Translations under genes and position numbers: made by a program
In this document: positions 1 through 10,900 of the stretch, piece after piece
Layout: the number at the start of each line of letters is the position of its first letter
Position numbering within the stretch: the first letter of the stretch is position 1
Notes under the pieces: model-generated
Seen by the model: the letters and a program-made list of their open reading frames with translations, nothing else
Database searches by the model: none
What the model was told of the DNA's origin: nothing
Assembly (NCBI GenBank): GCA_032718565.1
Contig: JAVGVS010000541.1
Location: forward strand, 1-64,000
Length of the DNA stretch: 64,000 bases
Direction: 5' to 3'
From: Distichodus sexfasciatus
Lineage: Eukaryota > Chordata > Actinopteri > Characiformes > Distichodontidae

Positions 1-239
1 CTCTAGAAATTTCGGCATTGTGCGCTTTACAAACCGCTTTCCGTGTGTGTTTCTTAGATATATCGAAATGAGCCCACGCGGCAGACGTGTTGACTCTAAT
101 CCAATATGGCGCGTGCAGGTTGCGGTTGTTGCTTGCGTCATCACTGTTTCGGTTGCGATTTAAAAAAAAAAAAATTCGGCCGAAACTGAAAATGCATTTT
201 TTGGCCTTTTTCGGTGGCCGAATATTCGGTGCATCCCTA
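1..239. mobile_element. hAT-like DNA transposon, right end only
   Basis: The segment ends in a CCGAATATTCGGTGCATCCCTA-type terminus, the common end of teleost non-autonomous hAT elements (a mirrored end would read TAGGGATGCACCGAAT). The left end lies outside the window, so length and target duplication cannot be checked. The family call rests on the terminus alone. Confidence 0.6.
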
Positions 240-1175
240 CTTATAATGTAAATAATGTTAGTAATTGGGGTGTTGGCCCAGATCTAAATTTCAATAATGC
301 TGCAATTACCAAATAACTATAAAAACTAGGGCTTCATGGATATTTATCTGTTTTCTGGTTATCGGTACAATCTACATATTACAGTTTGTTTTGGAGTATT
401 TTTATTACTAATTTTGCCACCAGTTTTCATTTTCACAGTAGACATGAGTCTGAAATTTCAATTTCTGCTCAAAAAGTAATAATCAGGATCTGCCTAAAAA
501 CATATTGGTCGACCCCTGATAAAACAAAAAAGACTTATTTGATGCAGGCACAACTATAGAGGTAGAATCCCAGAAGTGTAGCAGGCGTTTTAAGATCATC
601 ATCAAACCTGGAACCCGCTGGTAATATTTGTGTAAGTTAATGAAGTGGGAGCTGTGTGTGCTGGAGCCTCGCTGTGCTGCGCTGCGGATTGGGCTAATGA
701 TTACATTAATGTTAATATAGGATTCCTTGCACCAGGAGTCTGCACCGTTGCGTTTCAGTCACACACACACACACACACACACACACTGCTGCTGAGCTGA
801 GGTTCTGATCAATTAGTGAATAAATGCGAGAATTCAATGAGCTATTGATTGGGTTCAGAGGAGGCAACATGGCATTTAATTGTGGAATTGATTTAAACGT
901 GCTGAGGAACACGAGAAAACGGGCAACAGGCGTAAACTAGGATTATCGGCCTGATCGATATTGAACATTTTTATAGCTGTTGGTGTTGGTTTATCAAACC
1001 GATAAAATTAATTAATTACAAATCTTGACACAGAACACGGACATCGGCAGCAGGCTCCAGGTTTTATGGTATTGCAGAGGCAGAAATGTAAAAACGAATA
1101 CATGGCCATCTCCATGTTAGAGTTGATGGTACGAAGACTAGAGATACTGACCGACTCAATTTTTTTTTTTTAAGT
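240..1175. other. Non-coding, intronic or upstream of the sugar transporter gene
   Basis: No coding exon is visible. It holds a CA run at about 761-785 and, near 940-1020, a fragment with the GATAATCGGCC/CCGATA composition of hAT-type repeats. The missing first transporter exons were looked for here and not found. Confidence 0.5.
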
Positions 1176-1187
1176 ATAATTCCACAT

Positions 1188-1529
1188 GGGCGGCACGGTG
1201 GCGCAGTGGTTAGCGCTCCTGCCTCACAGCGAGAAGGTCCTGGGTTTGAGCTCTGGGGATGGAGTTTGGAGTGTCCATGCTCTCCCCGTGTTTGCGTGAG
1301 TTTTCTCCGGGTGCTCCAGTTTCCTCCCACAGTCCAAAGGCATGTAATGTAGGATAATTGGTGACTCTAAATTGGCCCTGTAATGTGTGAATGTGAGTAT
1401 GTGTGTGTGTGTGTGTGTGTTCTGCAGTGTGTTGGCGCTTGTCCAGGGTTGGTCCCCGTCTTGTTCCCGGGATAGGCTCCGGTCCCCCCGCGACCCCAGC
1501 TGGGATAAAGCAGTTTGGAAAATGATTGA
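1188..1529 (+). repeat. SINE-like repeat with tRNA-like head and 12-bp target duplication
   Basis: This is a copy of the abundant fish repeat that begins GGCGGCACGGTGGCGCAGTG. The head has A-box-like (GTGGTTAGCGC) and B-box-like (GGGTTTGAGCTC) pol III sequences, the middle has the CTCCCCGTGTTTGCG block, and an internal TG run is followed by GTCCAGGGTTGG. The same 12 bp, ATAATTCCACAT, stand on both sides (1176-1187 and 1530-1541), as expected for retroposition. A second copy lies at about 13286-13613. Confidence 0.7.
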
Positions 1530-1541
1530 ATAATTCCACAT

Positions 1542-2490
1542 TTAGACCCTGTTAGTCGTGGTGTAGATATCATTTATGGAAAGGTTTTGTTGGCTGCTTA
1601 GAAAGCAGGAGAGAAAGCACAGGAAAATAATATTATGTAAAATCATCAGAAACGTCTTGCATGTTTGTGTACTTTATTGGATGATAAAAAGCTTGTCAAA
1701 CTATGTCTTAAAACGTACACCATGTTTAACAATGTGCTCTTGTTTAGAACCGGGCAAAAGTCTGGAGCCACCCTGTGAGAGCAGCTCGCGCCGTCTCATT
1801 TGCTGCGAACTCAGAACTTTCTTTGCACGCGACACATCCAAAAAAAGAGTCTTTCGTCGTCTTTTCTTTACTGCAGTTCAAAGTTTTACAGGCAAGAGAC
1901 GAATCCTTAAGACTACAAGATACTTTACGTGACGTTACGTGACCGTCAAAAAACTGTAACGCTCCTGAGCTCTCAGCTCTATCACATTCAATGTGAAACT
2001 GGTTCCTTTACGTTCTTGTATCATATATATATACTTCAGATTACGACACGTAAGGCGCGTATTACTTCTATTGTTACATACTAGTACATTTAACATGCAT
2101 ACGTATTAATAGAATTCTATTACGTAACACTGTACATGGAAAGTTATGGAAGGTTCCAGAAACATTTCTCTACTTTCTACTGCAAACAGCTACAAAACAT
2201 TAAATCTAAATATTCACCCATTCATACACACAAAATGGCTCTAACACACCCCTTTATTGTTTATTTTGTTATAAAATGAGACAGTAGCTACAGTAATTTA
2301 CTGCCACATGTACAGATGTAAAATTATAAACTAAATTTAAAGACACAAAGTCTGGCTCCTTGGAAGCAACAACATTTAACCCTTTACTGTACGCTTCAAG
2401 TGCATGACTGTAAGTTGTAGTTTCATCCTCATGTTGTCTGGAGGACTAAGACTTGTTATTAAGCAGCTCTTTATTTTTCTGTATTATTAG
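1542..2490. other. Non-coding, end of the intron before the first visible transporter exon
   Basis: No conserved exon is seen. A 118-codon reading frame at 1576-1932 has no recognisable protein character and overlaps a repeat fragment (AAAGTCTGGAGCCACC, seen again near 45760). The last 30 bases are a normal pyrimidine tract and acceptor. Confidence 0.5.
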
Positions 2491-4889
2491 GAAGAAAACC
2501 CTGATGCTGAACAACGTGGTGGCCATTAGTGGAGCCGTCCTGATGGTGCTGAGCAGAACGGCTCACTCCTTCGAGATGATTATGGCAGCACGTTTCCTCT
2601 ACGGCATCAACGCAGGTCTGCTGCACAATCAGAGCGACGTGGTTATGTTATGAAGCATCTTTCCTCATGTTCATAAGTAGAGATCAGCATTGTGAATAAG
2701 TTCATTTTATTTGTATAGCACTTTTAAAAAGCTATTGCCAGTCAAAGTCCATATAAATAAAAATTAAACAAAAATATATAATAATAAAATAAATAAAATT
2801 AATGAATTTCAAAATGAATAAAACATTTTAAGGTCCATAGTTATATACATTACACAGTCCCTGACCCTTCACTTTTAGTTCTCCCCAAATGCTAATAAAT
2901 ACAGGTGAGTTTATCGATGTGCTCTTATCGTACTTTTCTGTGTGGTAGTATGCATCTCAGGAAGTAGCCTGAGTTGTAGCTTAATGGCTCTCTACACACT
3001 AGGTAGTGCACATGGCGTGTCGCACGCCCTATTTGAGTTGGTGCACTACATAGGGTGGGAAGTTGCTTTTTCGTTAATTGTTGTCACTCCACTAGAAATG
3101 CTCTGCACTCGCTTGACTTGGTGCTCTGTTAGAAATGTCACAGTTATATGGCTATTTTTGTTACAAAATTCTGAGCATGCAGTGGAACTTTGGCCAGAAA
3201 AATCTCTTGTCTTCACGCGCTCAACTCTGCTTGCGTTCGCACTCGACTCGCCTTCCTCATTGATCATCATCAGCAGACCTAAGCATGCAGAACACTGGAT
3301 ATCGGCATCGACTGATAATTCCCATACCGTGTGTCCCTACTCATTCCCTAGTGTGTGTGTGTGTACAGGTGTAAGTCTTACAGTCCACACCATGTACGTG
3401 CTCGAGTGCGCCCCCAAGAGCCTGCGTGGGATGGTGGGAGTGACTGTGGCCTGCTTTGTTGCCCTGGGCAAGTTTTTTGGGCAGCTGCTCGGCATCAGGT
3501 GGGAGATGACCTCAACCAGAACATTCACACACAAATATACAGACTGTGCAAAAGTCTTGAGCCGGGACGGTACCCTGCTCGTGAGTACCTCAGGGGAACC
3601 TTTACGGTTCCGGAACTTGAAGCGGCGACCTTCTGATCACAGCGTAAAAGGCCTAACTGTTACTCTACCAACTTGATCAGAAGGTCACCGGTTCAAGTTC
3701 CGGACCGGTAGAGGTACTGCTGAGATAACTGGTTGATCTGACCTGTGTGTGTGTGTTTACAGTGAGGTACTAGGGAATGAAGATCTTTGGCACTTTCTCC
3801 TAGCCTTCAGTGGTTTAATTGGTCTTGTGCAGCTGGTCTCTTTGCCTTTTCTGCCAGAGTCTCCCCGATACCTGCTGCTGGACCGCGGTGACCGAGCCGG
3901 CTGCGAAAAGGGTGAGAAACGTACACACACACACACACTGACAGCTCATATGAGTGTGTGATGGAAACCGTGGCCTCGTAGATTGATGTTACTGGAGTAA
4001 CGCTGGCATGAAATGATCCCATTTGAAGTGCAGCAGTGGGGTTTTGTGAAACGATAAAACCAAACCAAACTGTGAGTGTGTGTGTTCATGTATTAATTGC
4101 ATTGTGGGGACCTTTTTGTCCCCTAAAATCACTTTTATCTGTTTTTTTGGGCTTTGTGGGGACATTTGAGAGGTCCCCATGAGGAAAAATGACTTTATAG
4201 AAAATGTGCTTGTTTTATTTGAGAAACTAAAAGAGTTAAAAGATGTGCTTTTGGTTACTGAGGTTAAGGTTAGGGTTAGGATTAGGTGTAAAATTATGTA
4301 CTTTAGTCATTATGGGAGTCTATGGAAGGACCTCACAAAGATAGTAATACAAGACTGTGCGCGTGTGTTTCTGAACTAGATCTATTTTGGGGCCAATTTC
4401 AGACTCTACACCTGCAGATTGGGGATGAAAGTACATTTTGGGGCAAAAATTGCACGTTTTTTATAGCAAAAATCAAATATTAGTAGAGGTGTTGAAATGA
4501 ATCACATAATCGACGCATCCTGATGCAGACGTGGACGATTCTGCAGCGATGCAATGGCGGACCATAAACGGTTATAAGGGAGGCTTGTGGAACGTTCGTG
4601 AGCAAAATCTCTTGTCTTTACGCTCTTCACTAAGCCTTCACCTCGACTTGAACTGTGTAGAGAGTTGCATCCATTCACTCCACTGGGCCATTTTTAAACT
4701 GTGAATCACAAAGCCACTCAGTAGTTTCCAGAAGTAAGCAAAAACCGTCAGTGCAGCAGATCTGCAGCAGAGCAGATGGTTTGGGATGAACTTTCAGAAG
4801 GCAAGACGTTGAAATAATCTGACTGTACATTATTAACTGTGGGCTGCACTTTGCACATGCCTGCTATAAGTAGAATGGAACACTCAGCT

Positions 4890-4922
<33 letters not shown>

Positions 4923-7900
4923 CTCTAGAGCGGCTGATGGGGCCGGGTCGGGACCTGAGGGTCGAGGTGGAAGAGATGCAGATGGAGCACGCTGCCGTGA
5001 GGGGCGTCAGAAGCCACAGCGTGGTGCAGCTCTTCCTCTCACGCTCAGTTCGGTGGCAGCTTCTCACCATCATCGTCACCTTCACCACACTGCAGCTCTG
5101 CGGCATCAACGCTGTAGGTCTCTCACACACACACACACAGACACAGCATCTTCAACACCAGCATTACACCATAAGGTGGCAATCAGACAAACGAAAGATG
5201 CAGATTGACGTGGGAAGTAAAGACCAGTTGTGAAAACCTGGTGAAAGTTTATTCTGCGAGACGTAGGGCTGAGCGATACGATATTACACTAAGCATTTAC
5301 CTCCATCACGATTAATGACCCGTTCACAGACAAGTGCTTTTGACCCGTCTGTGAAGGAGCAGCTGATATGGGCAGTTCCCGGAGAGCAGTGCTTGGGGAC
5401 GGTACCTTGCTCATGAGTACCTCAGTGGTCCGGGCTTTGAACCGGCAGACTTTGGGTGACGGCGCCAACGCCCTAACCATTACGCTACCAACTTCCCCAA
5501 CTTAAAAGGTTTGCACTGTAAGTATGCTCACCTAGCGCAACGGTTAGGGAGTTGGTCCCATGATCAAAGGTTGTCAGTTCTAGTCCTGGAACCGTAAAGG
5601 TACCGCTGAGGTACTCATGAGTAAGGTACCGGACCCCAAACACTGCTCCCCGGGTGCTGCACGCCAGCTGGCCACTGCTTCTTCACGGATGGGTCTAATG
5701 CAGAGCTCACATCTGGTTGTGGTGCATTGTGGGTGTCCTGTGGTGTGTTCACAATGACAATCTCTCAAATCTGTTACAGCGAGATGTGTTTTCCTAATTA
5801 AGGAGTGCACATCTTTATGATTAACGCAATTTTAAAAATAATTGAAATAATGCTCATGGGCAGGATGGCCTCGATTAGAGGTTCTGCACGTTGTTTTAAG
5901 TTAACTTTTGATAAATAGCTCTATTAAGAAGTTTGTGTATATGGTGTGAACACGCAGCATGTGTCCACCAAACACGTATTTTCCGCCAAGAGTGGTCAAA
6001 ACCTCGCTTTCAGAGCACTTTCTCTCAGCACTTTTTTTGCTAAGTTACCAAAAGTAGGGCCCTATGATTTGCGCGATGCGGAAAACGTGGACGGAATTGC
6101 GGAATTCCACAAATAAAATGGAATCTGTTGTAAAACACGGAATGTCGTATAATTGGCTGATATCGGTGTGTGGGCAAAGCAAAGCAATGGTTTCTAATCA
6201 GTTTTGGCCGCTGCAGCCCCCTGTACGTGTTACCTGTTGAGGCGGGACTCAGCTTTCCACACACACAAACGCACAGACACAGAGGGGGAAATGTCAGCGG
6301 TCAGCTATGGTGAAGAGGCTCCGCAGTCCTCAAAAAAATGATGGAATTGGAGTGTCAGTGCTAAGTTTAGAGCAGAACAATACCCAAACGATTTTTATGA
6401 ATCGGGAGAACAACTCTTTTGTACATTTTACCAGAACACGATAGACCCGCAAGAACACGTGACGACCACTTACAGTCAAACGCTCACATCAAGAAACGTT
6501 TCATTTTGCAGGAAAAAATTAATGTATGTTGTTGTTTACAGGTAAATGTTTTACCAAAGCAGTAAATGTTCTGCTGAACCCCAGCACTTTGTTGAAGTTG
6601 AATAACAGTCATTTAATGTGATTTTATTTTTTTTCCTATTGCATTGTTCTTTTTTCCATCCACTCCATAATTAGACACTTTTTAGGAGAATAAATATGAT
6701 TATAACATAAAACACGGAATTCGGAAGAATAAAAATGGGAAGAAAACGAATTCAGGAAAAAATAAAACGGAATTTAGGAAAAAACTAAACGCATTTCATA
6801 GCGCCCTACAAAAGCACCATCAGGCACTGCTGCGTTCGTTCCTATTTCAGTGTGTTTCTTTGAGATCGCTACTTTAGCCGACACAATGGAGAGAAATGGC
6901 TTCTTAGCGTTAGTGGCAGCGTTTGAAATGGATTCCCACATCTTCGGGACGAGATGGGTGCATGAAATAAACCGTGCAAGTGAACAGCAACAGCAAGAGA
7001 GTAGTGACACTGACCAGGGCAGCACTGTTCTAAAAGTCGAACGGATTTCAACTTGAAATGCTCTGAGCACTGCGTTAAAAAACGTCTCCACCGGCGTTTA
7101 GGGCTGAAGGTGCTTAGCGCTCTGAACACTGAAGCTCATGGGATTTGTATTAAAAATATGCGCTGCCACCACAAAAAAACATGTTGGACACAGGCCCTGA
7201 GAGTGTGTGTGTGTGTGTGTGTGTCCTGTAGGTGTATCTGTACTCCTTGGACGTGTTCCAAGCTGCCGGGATTCCGCCACACAACCTGCGGTACACTGCT
7301 CTGGGGACGGGCCTGTGTGAGATCTCCACCTCCATCGCCTGTGTACGATGTCACGGTTCTCTTCATCACACACACACACGTTTATCTCTGCAGAGCTTAG
7401 GGTTCACCTCGGTGTTGCTCAGGATTATCAGTAACACGTAGCCAGTCTGCTCACTGTGTTGTCGTAACCCTGAACGGGACGTGTTTCTCTGGGGTGTGTT
7501 TCACAGAATTTTAGGTCTAAAACTAGTGTTTAACTTTGAGGAAGAAGGGAGAGCTGTGTATCTTTGCCCTTAACTTACTCTGCAAATATTTACTGATTTT
7601 CAAAACTGTAACTGATTATTATTTTGCCCATCAAACTTAAAACGTGCAGCTACAACACATTGTAAAATCACAATAAGTTGTCATCTGGAGCGTCGTTGAC
7701 GACAGGATCGGCCGCTTTGTGCCTCGTCTGGAGGGTGTTTTGGAGCATTTTTTGTCAACTTTAATGACAAAAAACAGATCAGTGTTGCTGAATTTGGTCA
7801 TTATTATTCATGGTTAAAGTCATGCATCGTTAGTGTAGGAATATCTCTGTGATCATCATCATTTCACAAGGTGTTATAGCTGTATGTTTAATTTGCTGTT

Positions 7901-10900
7901 GATTCAATTCTGAATGCAACAGTAAAAGAATTCTGAACAGTCAGTCAGCATTTCATATGAATTAAGTGCAGCGCTCCCTTTTTAATTCAGAATGAAGTTT
8001 ATTACCAAGTACCTTGTCACATTAAGAGGAAAAATCATTTTAAATGTGTTCATGTACACGATACTTATATAAATATAAATATATGAACTGAAAAACTGAA
8101 AGTTTAGAGAAAAGTCATGACGTGAATGAGCCAGAAGTAGAGAATGTCCTGGATTTGAATAAATAACTATCTGAACTGTGCAGTGTTCACTCTACAGTCT
8201 GCAACAGTGCAGTGTTCACAGTGTGAGAAGCATGATATGACGACTGTAGAGGAGTGCAGAAACGCAGTATAGAGTGGGAGATTCGTCAGCTGTGGTGTCT
8301 GGCCTTATTGATGAGGTCGCTTGTAGTGGGAGAAAAAGCTGGTTTTGGTTTTGATGAGCCGCAAGGTCATCACTGTTCAAGGTCCTGGGCTCGTGCAGGT
8401 TCTGTGGCGGTGGAAGGTTGGACCGATGGTCTTTGAATTGACATGCTAGAGTCAGATTTGTACATTTTGGGCTGGTTTCCTGAACATGGATTAAACCTAG
8501 TCTTGGACTAAATTTGTAGACACAGTGGAGATTCCCAAACTGAAATTCAAAGATAGTCTTGGCTTAGGTCAGTTGTCTGGGAAACTGGCTCTTTGGGGTT
8601 TTTCATTTGTTGTTCGTCTGTGTGTCTGTGTGTGTGTGTGTCTGTGTGTGTGTGTCCATGTATTTATCACATTGTGGGGACCTTTTTGTCCCTTAAAATC
8701 ACTTGTATCTGTTTTTCGTGGCTTTGTGGGGACATGTGAGAGGTCCCCATGAGGAGAAATTACTTTATAGAGAATGTGCTTGTTTTATTTGAGAAACTAA
8801 AAGAGGTAAAAGATGTGCTTTTGGTTACTGAGGTTAAGGTTAGGGTTAGGATTAGGTGTAGGTGTAAAATTATATACATCTAGTCATTATGGGAGCCTAT
8901 GGAAAGACCTCACAAAGATAGTAATACAAAGGTGTGTGTGTGTGTGTGTGTAGAGCATGGTGATTGAGAGCATGGGCAAACGGCTACTGCTGATTCGAGG
9001 TTACCTGGGCATGGCTGCTACACTCGCCGTCCTCACGCTCACCCTCTACCTGCAGGTCAGTTCTCACTCATTTGACTCGTCCGTGATAATAATAATAATA
9101 ATAATACCTAAAGTACGTTCTGAAATTAAGAGCTGTATCTACTAGGGGTGTGGTGAGACACTCAGCTCACGAGACGAGGCGATACATGAGACGGGTTTCG
9201 TGAGAACGAGACGGGATTTGAACACTGTTTTAAAGAAAGGTTCAGTGCTGAAACATATGGAACATGTCGACATATGACTTTTATTCAACTGAAAGAAAAT
9301 GAACAGAATGAGGAACATTAACAGATACAGTTAGACTAGGGAACTGGCTGAACACATCACACCCAAAATCTTCAAATAACCCACAACTCGTCGTCTTCTT
9401 GCTGCTTTAGCTGTCGTACTGGAAACGTGTGTGTTGCTATTTGATATATGAACTTGGAACCGTTTTAGCCACCTGATCTGAAAACAAATCAGCGTTGAGT
9501 GTGTGCAGACGCCAGATTTTGCTGGTGGAAGTTCCACTGCCTGCTCTTTTTTACAAATTTTGCCTCAAAATCCAAGCTATTTCATATTATTTCAAAATTC
9601 ATACTATTTCAAGAGAAAAGAAATATGTTTTAATATTGCGAGATCCCGTCACACCCCTAATATCTACGTCAGTAAGCAGAGAAGACTGCTTCAGGAGAGT
9701 TCAGAATGCTCGAAACCACAAAAAAACTAATAAGTGGAATAAAGAAGAATAAAAAGGAAAGAGTGCAATAAAAAAAAAGATTCTTTAGATTTCAAGATGG
9801 ACTGGGCTTTCTGTTAAAAACTATTTTATTCTATTCTCCTAAAACACATTAAATAACCACAGTATGTGATAATGTGCTGTATAATAAACTTGTCTTGCTT
9901 GTTCGCTGAGTGTTCATTAGCAGCAGCTTTTGTTTTGTGAGAGCTGGAACGGCGTGACCGTGTGCTTTTGATCTTGTAGCAATTTGTGTCCTGGATGCCG
10001 TACTGCAGCATGGTGCTCATCTTCATCTTCATCTTTTTCTTCTCCAGTGGACCAGGTGAGTTAGCGCTCAGATGTCCTGATGATGCCAAAATAATAGGGA
10101 TTAAGGAAACACAATCGATTGAAAAGTCAACCTTCAGAACCTCTTTGATGTCATATTATAAGTATTACCGCGTGTAACCAAGTGACCTAATTGTCACTTT
10201 CTACTTCTAGTTAGAAGCGTATATTTTATATTCTCTTTATAGAGTGTTTATTCTACGTGCCTTATTTGTTCTTTGTTCTTCTTGAAACTGGAGCCACGTC
10301 GTCCCGTCTCTCTGTACACAGTATATAGCAGAGATGACAAAATTTACTTTGACTAGTATTAGGGCTGAACAAGTCATTGAGAAAGAATTGAAAAACCAAC
10401 AACATCTAATCGACATAATTCATGATTATGTTGATTATCTTAGAAACGTGATTAATGTTTTTAGATTTGAAAAACCGGCAAAGATTTGCAGTCTTTTATT
10501 AGGAAAATTTGATAATAATTTGAGCCTATTTACAAAACACAATTGATCAGTGAAGTATTTGAGCAAAATAATCATTCATTAATAATAATCAATCTAAAAT
10601 GGTCAATTTATCGTGATATTACACTACGTAGAAGAGTTGTGTAGATTGTTAGACGACCAGCTTTTGGTCGGTATTGTCTTGTGATTGTGTGATGTAAACG
10701 TGTGTGTAATTCTGTACACTTTTCTCACACACACACACACACAGCTGGTGTGACTGCGCCGCTTCCTGGAGAGATTTTCACTCAGTCGTACAAAGCGGCA
10801 GCGTTTGCGGTGGCCTGCACGCTCAACTGGGTGGGCTTGTTCTTCGTGGGGATGGTGTTCCCTCTCATCGTGGTGAGCCCCCTACAGTCAGTTAAAACAC

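Noticed and set aside
1576..1932. 118-codon + strand frame
   Set aside because: No family resemblance and it overlaps a dispersed repeat word. It does not encode the missing helices 1-2 of the transporter.
2942..3676. 244-codon + strand frame spanning a transporter exon
   Set aside because: Only the part from 3369 to 3498 is exon. The rest is intron and an inverted SINE that happen to be open in the same frame.
4264..4285. Telomere-like GGTTAGGGTTAGG words
   Set aside because: They are an internal block of the CATTGTGGGGACC repeat and recur at the same place in its other copies.
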